Source: Roseomonas indoligenes
GTDB taxonomy: Bacteria; Pseudomonadota; Alphaproteobacteria; Acetobacterales; Acetobacteraceae
Reading direction: 5' to 3'
Assembly: GCF_017813365.1 (NCBI RefSeq)
Contig: NZ_JAGIZA010000009.1
Span: forward strand, 62,001 to 126,000
DNA: 64,000 nucleotides
This document shows, piece by piece, positions 57,776-64,000 of this stretch. The notes beneath the pieces are model-generated. The model had not been told where the DNA came from. It saw only the letters and a program-made list of their open reading frames with translations, and did no database searches. Both the position numbers and the translations under genes were made by a program. Position 1 is the first letter of the stretch, and each line of letters begins with the position of its first letter.

Positions 57776-59092
57776 TCAGAAGGCCAGCAGGTTCTCCCGC
57801 AGCGTCGCGTGGTCGTAGCCGCGCCGCACCAGCCCGCGCGCCTGCAACGCCGGCACCAGCCCGTCCGCCACCTCCGCCACCACGCGGCGGGACACGTCCC
57901 CCATGGAGAAAAGGAAGCCGTCCCCCCCGATCTCCTGCATCGTCTCCGCCATCTGCCCGGCGACGGTGTCCACCGTGCCGCAGAGATCCACCGAGAGCCC
58001 CGTGCCGCTGTAATCCGTGAAGGCCTGCCGCAGCGTCTTCCCGCCAGCGCCCAGCCGCTTCAGCGTGTCCAGGTTCTGCTGGTGGCCGTTGGTCCGCAGG
58101 TTCTCGTCGATCGGCTTGTCGAGATCCATGCTGCCGAAGTCGATGTTCGTCACCTTGCTGAAGTGCGCCAGCCGCTGGACGATCTTGCGGTCCGCCGCCG
58201 CGATCCGCTCCAGCCGCCGCATCTCCGCGTGCTCCGCGCTCTCGCCGATGATGGGGTTCACCAGGAACAGCACCTTGATACTGTCGGGGCTGCGCCCCAC
58301 CGCCGCGGCGCGCGCCCGCACGTCATCACGATAGGCCTTCATCGCCGCGATCCCCTTGGGGTTCGCCACGATCGTCTCGCCATGGGTTGCCGCGAACTGC
58401 CGCCCGCGCGGGGATCCGCCGGCCTGCGCGATCACCGGCCGCCCCTGCACGCAGGGCCCCGAGTTCAGCGGCCCGCGGGAGGAGTACCACTTGCCCTTGA
58501 AGTCCACCGTATGGACCTTCGTGTGGTCCACCAGCACGCCGCCCTCACGGTCCGCCACGATCGCGCCCGGCTCCCAGGAATCCCACAGCGCGTTCACGCA
58601 GGCCATGTACTCGTCGGCCATGTCGTAGCGCAGGTCGTGCTCCGGCAATCCGTCCAGCCCGTAGTTCCGGGCCGCCATGTCGCTGCTGCCCGTCACCATG
58701 TTCCAGCCCGCGCGTCCCGCCGAGACCTGGTCCAGCGAGGCGATGATCCGCGCCAGCAGGTAGGGGTGGTGCGTGAAGGTCGCGAGGGTCGTGCAGACCC
58801 CGATCCGCTTCGTCGCCGCAAACAGCAGCGTCGCCACGACCGAAGGATCCTGCCGCGGCACCGAGAGCCCGTTCTTCAGATAGATCTCGCGCGACCCGCC
58901 ATAGGCCTCGCCGATATAGGAGCTGTCTTCCAGCAGGATATAGTCGAAGCAGGCCCGTTCCAGCGCCCGCGCCATGTCCACGAACAGGTCGGGCTGCATC
59001 CATTCCTGCCCGATATTCCCCGTCCAGGGCTCACCCCAGGCCTGCACGCTCGATCCCTGCAGGAACCAGCCGAGATGGAAAGGGTTGGACAA
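57776..59092 (-). CDS. LLM-class flavin-dependent monooxygenase (NtaA/SnaA/DszA group)
   Basis: This 438-residue protein is a reduced-flavin-dependent monooxygenase. It opens FHLGWFLQGSSVQAWGEPWTG and has FDYILLEDSSYIGEAYGGS, then RIGVCTTLATFTHHPYLLARIIASLDQVSAGRAGWNMVTG. ARNYGLDGLPEHDLRYDMADEYM is typical of the NtaA/DszA branch. The TTG start at 59092 has GGAGA at good spacing. A separate flavin reductase is required but none is in the window. It lies 40 bases after the aminotransferase, probably in the same operon as hyuA and hyuB. An N-containing or heterocyclic substrate is a fair guess. Confidence 0.88.
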   Translation of the reverse strand: MSNPFHLGWFLQGSSVQAWGEPWTGNIGQEWMQPDLFVDMARALERACFDYILLEDSSYIGEAYGGSREIYLKNGLSVPRQDPSVVATLLFAATKRIGVCTTLATFTHHPYLLARIIASLDQVSAGRAGWNMVTGSSDMAARNYGLDGLPEHDLRYDMADEYMACVNALWDSWEPGAIVADREGGVLVDHTKVHTVDFKGKWYSSRGPLNSGPCVQGRPVIAQAGGSPRGRQFAATHGETIVANPKGIAAMKAYRDDVRARAAAVGRSPDSIKVLFLVNPIIGESAEHAEMRRLERIAAADRKIVQRLAHFSKVTNIDFGSMDLDKPIDENLRTNGHQQNLDTLKRLGAGGKTLRQAFTDYSGTGLSVDLCGTVDTVAGQMAETMQEIGGDGFLFSMGDVSRRVVAEVADGLVPALQARGLVRRGYDHATLRENLLAF

Positions 59093-59132
59093 GGCGACGT
59101 CTCCGTTCAGGCGCGGCGGAAGTTCGCAAGGA

Positions 59133-60434
59133 TCATGCCTGCGCTCCGTTATGCGCGCGATCCGCGACGAGAAGACTCTCGTCGAGGATCGCGAGCAACC
59201 GCTCCGCCTCCACCTCGCCGATCACCAGAGGCGGCGCCAGGAACAGCGAGGTCTGCTCCCCGCTCGTCCCGATCACCGCCCCCAGCTCCAGCGCCCGCGC
59301 CGCAACCTGCGAGGCCACCGGCGCCTCCGCCACATCCGCCCGCCACTCCCGCCAGTCCGGCCCGTGCAGCTCGATCGTCCAGTGCAGCCCCTGCCCCGCG
59401 ACGCGGAAGGCCGAGGGGTGCCGCCCCGCCATCTCCACCAGCCGCCGCCGGAACAGCCCTTCCAGCGCCGCCACCCGCTCCAGCAGCGCCTCCTCCCGCA
59501 GGATGGTGAGGTAGGCGGACACGGCCGCCATCGCCATCGGGTGCCCGCGCAGCGTCCCGTAATTCTGCCAGGACGACCCCCGCATCCGCGCGACGACCTC
59601 CTCCGACAGCACCACCGCCGCCACCGCCTGCATCCCCCCGCCCAGCCCCTTGCCGAGCGTCACGATATCCGGCCGGCTCGCCCCGCCCTGGAAGGCGAAG
59701 GGCCGCCCCGCGCGCCCCAGCCCCGTCACCACCTCATCCGCGATCCAGAGGCACCCCGCCTCCCGCGCCATGCCCGCCACCGCGTCCTGATAGGCCGCGT
59801 CGTGGTAGAACCCGCCCTGCGAGTAATCGAGGATCACGGCCGCCGAATCCGCCAGCATCCCCGGCGCCCCGTGCAGCCGCTGCGCGATCGGCGGCACCAC
59901 CGCCCCATCCGCCCGCCAGGCCGCGCCCTCCGGCGGCGGCAGCACATGCACCGGCGCCCCGGCCGGCGGCACCCGCGTCGCCCCCGGCGCCGCAAGGCCG
60001 CCATGCCAGTGCGGCTGCACCGTCACGTCGCGGGAAAGCCCGACCAGCCCGTGATAGGCCCGCTCCCGCGTCGCGATCGCCCGCCGCCCCGACAGCGCCT
60101 GGCACAGGGACAGCGCGATATCATTCGCCTCGCTGCCGGAAAGGCAGAAGCGCACCGCCCCCGCCCAGTCCTCCCCCGCCAGCCCGATCCCGAACAGCTC
60201 CTCCGCCGCCCGGTCCCGCCCGGCCCAGGCCCACCCCTCGCTCACCATCGGCAGCGAAGCGGCCTTGCGCAGCGCCTCCGCCATGCGCGGATGCCCGTGC
60301 CCCAGTGGCCCGCCGGTATTGCTGCCATCCAGCACCCGCCGCCCGTCGGAGAGCAGGAAATGCACCCCCTCCCCACCCACCACGGAGGGCGCCGCCGTCC
60401 CCGCGTTCAGCCCCGTCCGCAGAAGCCGGCTCAT
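59133..60434 (-). CDS. Class III aminotransferase (glutamate-1-semialdehyde aminomutase-like)
   Basis: This 433-residue PLP enzyme has FCLSGSEANDIALSL near residue 97, aspartate 233 in CLWIADEVVTGLGR and the cofactor lysine 262 in DIVTLGKGLGGGMQA. The N-terminal part (NTGGPLGHGHPRMAEAL) is normal for class III enzymes. It is not a clear hemL, which is usually found with other haem genes. The ATG overlaps the hyuB stop as ATGA, so it is translationally coupled to hyuB. It probably transaminates an amino or keto acid released by the hydantoinase. Confidence 0.88.
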   Translation of the reverse strand: MSRLLRTGLNAGTAAPSVVGGEGVHFLLSDGRRVLDGSNTGGPLGHGHPRMAEALRKAASLPMVSEGWAWAGRDRAAEELFGIGLAGEDWAGAVRFCLSGSEANDIALSLCQALSGRRAIATRERAYHGLVGLSRDVTVQPHWHGGLAAPGATRVPPAGAPVHVLPPPEGAAWRADGAVVPPIAQRLHGAPGMLADSAAVILDYSQGGFYHDAAYQDAVAGMAREAGCLWIADEVVTGLGRAGRPFAFQGGASRPDIVTLGKGLGGGMQAVAAVVLSEEVVARMRGSSWQNYGTLRGHPMAMAAVSAYLTILREEALLERVAALEGLFRRRLVEMAGRHPSAFRVAGQGLHWTIELHGPDWREWRADVAEAPVASQVAARALELGAVIGTSGEQTSLFLAPPLVIGEVEAERLLAILDESLLVADRAHNGAQA

Positions 60435-62005
60435 GCCGCGCCGAACCCGCCGCCGCCGCACCCTTCCAGCGTCACCACATCCCCGCGCTTCAGCAGCAGG
60501 TTCGCCTTCCCCTGCAATTCCGTCTGCACCCCCGCGCGCTCCAGCACGATGCGGAAGGGCTGCCCCGCCTCCCCGCCCCGCATGCCGTAGGGCCGGATCC
60601 TTGTCCGCTCCACGCAGGTCGTCAGCCACATCTCGTCGCACAGGATGCGGTAGCTGCGGACGATCCCATCCCCGCCGCGATGCGCCCCAGGGCCACCCGA
60701 TCCCCGCCGGATCGCCTGCCGCTCCAGCCGAATCGCGTAATTCGCCTCGATCATCTCGGCCGGCGTGTTGGAGGTGTTCGTCAGATGCACGCGCGTGGCC
60801 GGCGAACCGTCGCGGTCATGCCGCGCCCCCTCGCCGCCGCCATGCACCTCGTAGAGCATCCGCCACCCGCCATCCGGCATCGGCTCCGCGAAGGAGAGCA
60901 GCCCCGAGGTCGTCGGCCCGCCCGCCGAGAGCCGCTCCGGGATCACTCCCTCCATCGCGCGGAACATCGCGTCCACGATCCGTGCCGCCGTCTCGTGGTT
61001 CCCCGCCGCCACCGCCGCGTTCCAGCCCGGCTCCAGCATGGACCCAGGCCGCGTCACGATCGTCAGCGGCCGCAGCGCCCCCGCGTTCTGCTGCATCTCC
61101 CGCCCGCTCATCACCCGCATCGCATAGGCCACCGCGGAGCGCGCGATGTACGGCGTGGTGTTGCAGAAGTTCTGCATCCGGTCGTCGCTGCCGGAAAGGT
61201 CGATCACCGCCTCGTCGCCGTTGATCAGGATGCGCGCATGCACCCGCGCCGGGCTCCCATCCGGCCGCCCGTCATCGAGGAAGTCCTCGCCCTCATAGGC
61301 CCCATCCGGAATCTCCCGGATCGCCTCCCGCATCTCCGCCTCGGACAGGTCATGCAGCCGCGCCATCGCGTCCACGAACCCCTGCGTCCCATGCACCGCG
61401 CAGAGCTCGCGGATGCGCCGCTCCGCCGCCTGCGTCGCCGCGATCTGCGCCATCAGGTCGCCCTCGCAGGAGACGGGATCGCGCACATTGTGCAGCACCA
61501 TCTCCAGCACGCCCCGGTTCACCCCGGCGGCACTGGTGATCGGCACGGGCGGGATCCGCATCGCCTCCTGGAATGTATCCACCGCCTTCGCGAAGTAGCT
61601 CCCCGGCCAGGTCCCCCCCACATCCGGCCAGTGCGCCAGGGACAGCCCCCAGGCCACCAGCCGCCCCTCCACGAAGATCGGCCGCGCCACCTTCACGTCG
61701 TTCAGGTGGTTCCCCCCGAGAATCCCGAGGTTGTAGATCAGCGAATCGCCTTCCTTCAGCGTCTCCGCCGGGCAGACCTTCAGCAGCTCCCGCACCGTAT
61801 AGGCCATGGCGCCGAGATGGACGGGAATGTCCCGCCCCTGCCCCACCAACCCGCCCTCCGCATCCGTGATGGCGGAAGAAAGATCCCCCGCCTCCCGCAG
61901 CAGCGGCGAGCGCGCGGACCGCACGACCACAAGGCTCATCTCCTCCGCCGCCGCGGAAAGCCCGTGGCGGATCACCTCCACCGCGAAGGGATCAAGGGCG
62001 CTCAT
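60431..62005 (-). CDS. hyuB: Hydantoinase/oxoprolinase family subunit B
   Basis: This 524-residue protein is the B subunit of an ATP-dependent N-methylhydantoinase/5-oxoprolinase/acetone carboxylase-type enzyme. It opens MSALDPFAVEVIRHGLSAAAEEMSLVVVRSARSPLLREAGDLSSAI. It carries LGAMAYTVRELLK, IYNLGILGGNHLNDVKVARPIF and, at the end, GGEAGQPFRIVLERAGVQ and a Gly-rich C-terminus. It overlaps hyuA by ATGA at its start and the aminotransferase by ATGA at its stop, so three genes are translationally coupled. The A and B subunits act together, opening a cyclic imide or lactam with ATP. Confidence 0.93.
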   Translation of the reverse strand: MSALDPFAVEVIRHGLSAAAEEMSLVVVRSARSPLLREAGDLSSAITDAEGGLVGQGRDIPVHLGAMAYTVRELLKVCPAETLKEGDSLIYNLGILGGNHLNDVKVARPIFVEGRLVAWGLSLAHWPDVGGTWPGSYFAKAVDTFQEAMRIPPVPITSAAGVNRGVLEMVLHNVRDPVSCEGDLMAQIAATQAAERRIRELCAVHGTQGFVDAMARLHDLSEAEMREAIREIPDGAYEGEDFLDDGRPDGSPARVHARILINGDEAVIDLSGSDDRMQNFCNTTPYIARSAVAYAMRVMSGREMQQNAGALRPLTIVTRPGSMLEPGWNAAVAAGNHETAARIVDAMFRAMEGVIPERLSAGGPTTSGLLSFAEPMPDGGWRMLYEVHGGGEGARHDRDGSPATRVHLTNTSNTPAEMIEANYAIRLERQAIRRGSGGPGAHRGGDGIVRSYRILCDEMWLTTCVERTRIRPYGMRGGEAGQPFRIVLERAGVQTELQGKANLLLKRGDVVTLEGCGGGGFGAA

Positions 62006-64000
62006 GCGTCGCTCCCCGTCAGGAACAGGTTGCCCATCGCATCCCCCCGCGCCCGCCATCCCGGCGGCACGACCGTGGTGGACCACGCATCCTCGATGAT
62101 CGCCGGCCCCGCCGCCGCCCCCGCCATCGTCTCGCGCGGCAGGATCACCGTGGAAACCTTCCCCAACCCCGGAAACACGCAATCCCGCACGCGCGAGGCC
62201 CGCACCGGCCGCCCCACATCCGGCCGCGCCAGCGCCACCGTGGAAGGCTTCCGCGCCTGTACCCGCAGCGCCTCGATCACGCAGGGCTCATTGGTGGCAT
62301 AGCCATAGAGCTGCCGGTGCCGCGCATGGAAATCCGCTTCCAGCACCGCCGGGTCCAGCGGCACCGCGAACGGCACCGGCGTCGCCTCGCTCTGCGCCGC
62401 GTAGCGCATCAGCGCCACGTGCTCCATCGCGATCCCCTCCGGCTCCACGCCGTTGGCGATCAGCGGCCCCCGCGCCTCCGCCTCCATCTCCCCCACCCGC
62501 GCCAGGAACCCCACCGCGTCCAACCCCGCCAGCGCCAGCCGCACCGTCCGCTGCTGCAGGAAGGAAAAGTCCGCCGTCAAACACCCCAGCGCGGAAAAGG
62601 CGGAGGACGCCGCCGGCACGATCACCTCTCGCAGCCCGTACATCTCCGCCAACCCCGCCGCGTGCATCGGCCCGCCGCCGCCGAAGGCCAGCAGCGCGCA
62701 ATCCCGCCCGTCCACGCCGCGCTCCACTGTCACGCGCCGCAGCGCCCGCGCCATGGCCGCGTTCGCCACGCGCAGGATCCCCAGCGCCGCTTCCTCTACG
62801 CCCATCCCCAGCGCCTCGCCGATCGGCGCCACCACCCGCCGCGCCGCCTCCACGTCCAGCTGGATCGTGTCCCCTAGCCGCGCCTCCGGATCGAGATAGC
62901 CGAGCACCGCATTGGCGTCCGTGATCGTCGCCTTCGTGCCGCCGCGGCCGTAGCAGGCCGGCCCTGGCTCCGACCCCGCGCTTTCCGGCCCCACGGAAAG
63001 CCCGCCCGGCCCGAGCTTCACGATGGAGCCGCCGCCCGCGCCGATCGAATGCACCGCCAGCATCGGCTGCCGCAGCGGCCGCCCACCGATCATGCGCGTG
63101 TCCGTCATCTCCGCCTGCCCATCGACGATGAGGCAGACATCCGTCGTCGTCCCGCCCATGTCGAAGGTCAGCACCCGCGGCCGCCCCAGTTCCCGCGCCA
63201 GCCGGGCGGAGGCCGAGACCCCCGCCGCGGGCCCGGAGGCAGCCATGACAAGCGGCCGCTTCTTCACGGCGGGCACCGGCACCATCGCCCCCGCCGAATG
63301 GAACACCTGCAGCCCCGCCCCGATCGGCAGCCGCTCCTCCAACTCCGTCAGGTAGTCCACAGCAACGGGCATCGCCGCCGCGTTGAAGGCGGTGGAGGAG
63401 GCGCGCTCATACTCCCGCGCCTCCGGGTTCACCTCGTGGCTCACGCAGAGATGCGGCACCACGCCCCGCAGCCGCTCCGCCACCATCCGCTCATGCGCGG
63501 GATTGGCATAGGCGTGCAGCAGCGAGACGGCGACGCTCTCCACCCCGCTCCCCTTCAGCCAAGCTGCCAGCCGGTCCAGCTCCGCATCGTCCAGCGGCCG
63601 CAGCACCTTGCCCGTATGGTCCAGCCGCTCCCGCAGCCCGAAGCACAGGATCGCCGGCACCAGCGGCGGGGCCTTCGGCGGCACGTCCAGCCGGTACAGC
63701 TCCCGCCGGCGGTAGCGCCCAATTTCCAGCACATCCTCGAAGCCCTCGGTGGCCACCAGCGCCACCTTCGGCAACCGCTCCTCCACCAGCGCGTTCGTCA
63801 CCCGCGTCGTGCCGTGCACGAAGCGCCGCACGTCGCCGGCGGAAAGCCCCACCGCCGCCAGGGCCTCCAGCATCGCCCGCACCGGCTCCGCGGGGCGCGA
63901 CGGCACCTTGGCGATCCGCGTCTCCCCACCACCCAAGGGACTCGAGATCCGAACTGCGATGATGTCGGTGAACGTCCCGCCGATATCGGTGCCGATGTCC
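62002..64000 (-). CDS. hyuA: Hydantoinase/oxoprolinase family subunit A (5' end beyond the window)
   Basis: The frame is open to the right edge, giving 666 residues. The first complete codons read DIGTDIGGTFTDIIAV, the phosphate-binding loop found within a few residues of the usual N-terminus, so only the first handful of codons are missing. DMGGTTTDVCLIVDG near residue 270 is the second ATP-site motif. LLAFGGGGPMHAAGLAEMYGL near 430 marks the C-terminal part. This is the ATPase half of the N-methylhydantoinase/5-oxoprolinase enzyme. It is coupled by overlap to hyuB. A TTG 22 codons in is not the true start because it would remove the loop. Confidence 0.93.
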   Translation of the reverse strand, partial: DIGTDIGGTFTDIIAVRISSPLGGGETRIAKVPSRPAEPVRAMLEALAAVGLSAGDVRRFVHGTTRVTNALVEERLPKVALVATEGFEDVLEIGRYRRRELYRLDVPPKAPPLVPAILCFGLRERLDHTGKVLRPLDDAELDRLAAWLKGSGVESVAVSLLHAYANPAHERMVAERLRGVVPHLCVSHEVNPEAREYERASSTAFNAAAMPVAVDYLTELEERLPIGAGLQVFHSAGAMVPVPAVKKRPLVMAASGPAAGVSASARLARELGRPRVLTFDMGGTTTDVCLIVDGQAEMTDTRMIGGRPLRQPMLAVHSIGAGGGSIVKLGPGGLSVGPESAGSEPGPACYGRGGTKATITDANAVLGYLDPEARLGDTIQLDVEAARRVVAPIGEALGMGVEEAALGILRVANAAMARALRRVTVERGVDGRDCALLAFGGGGPMHAAGLAEMYGLREVIVPAASSAFSALGCLTADFSFLQQRTVRLALAGLDAVGFLARVGEMEAEARGPLIANGVEPEGIAMEHVALMRYAAQSEATPVPFAVPLDPAVLEADFHARHRQLYGYATNEPCVIEALRVQARKPSTVALARPDVGRPVRASRVRDCVFPGLGKVSTVILPRETMAGAAAGPAIIEDAWSTTVVPPGWRARGDAMGNLFLTGSDA

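Overview
The window is very GC-rich DNA with strong third-position GC bias, many GTG and TTG starts, and typical alphaproteobacterial gene content (Bug-family solute receptors, EcfG-type stress promoters, EipB, an alphaproteobacterial-style AspRS). The gene mix fits a Rhodospirillales/Acetobacteraceae soil or water bacterium, most like Roseomonas. That placement is inferred from gene content, not from a marker comparison. No rRNA, tRNA, CRISPR array, insertion sequence or prophage gene is visible; the region looks like ordinary chromosome.

Layout. 1-1728 is rpsA, cut by the left edge. 2182-9915 is a catabolic cluster. On the minus strand it has a Bug receptor, an SMP-30 lactonase and an IclR regulator; divergent on the plus strand are an RraA-like aldolase, a 2-hydroxyacid dehydrogenase, two more Bug receptors and an amidohydrolase. 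10043-18122 is a compact branched-chain-type ABC transporter operon with two acyl-CoA ligases built into it. 18274-24601 holds a nucleotide-sugar dehydrogenase, an orphan allophanate hydrolase, a phospholipase D fused to a VTT membrane domain, and an EEP-family phosphatase. 24946-26736 encodes an unusual short-chain dehydrogenase with a membrane segment and 14 tandem 11-residue repeats, behind a consensus general-stress promoter. 26776-33974 has NIPSNAP, cyanase, a trypsin-like protease, glutathionyl-hydroquinone reductase, a TRAP receptor, hppD with a divergent Lrp regulator, and an MFS pump with a divergent winged-helix regulator. 34030-46604 is mostly housekeeping: hslU, motB-motA, peroxiredoxin, YqgE, aspS and eipB. 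46662-56699 has a porin, a MATE pump, a pentapeptide-repeat protein, hydrolases, CsbD and HpxZ-like proteins, a second stress-promoter SDR and a PAS protein. 56758-64000 is gnd plus a hydantoinase/oxoprolinase, aminotransferase and flavin monooxygenase operon, cut by the right edge.

Themes. Organic nitrogen recurs: cyanase behind a candidate sigma-54 promoter, allophanate hydrolase, an HpxZ/AtzH-like protein, and a HyuA/HyuB operon. A second theme is general stress: two SDR genes carry GGAAC-N16-(C/G)GTT promoters and a CsbD gene has a weaker version.

The two most interesting items are the SDR with hendecad repeats, and a modular intergenic repeat family found at six sites (plus two hairpin-only sites). 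Copies of that repeat contain a hairpin whose stem sequence changes while base pairing is kept.
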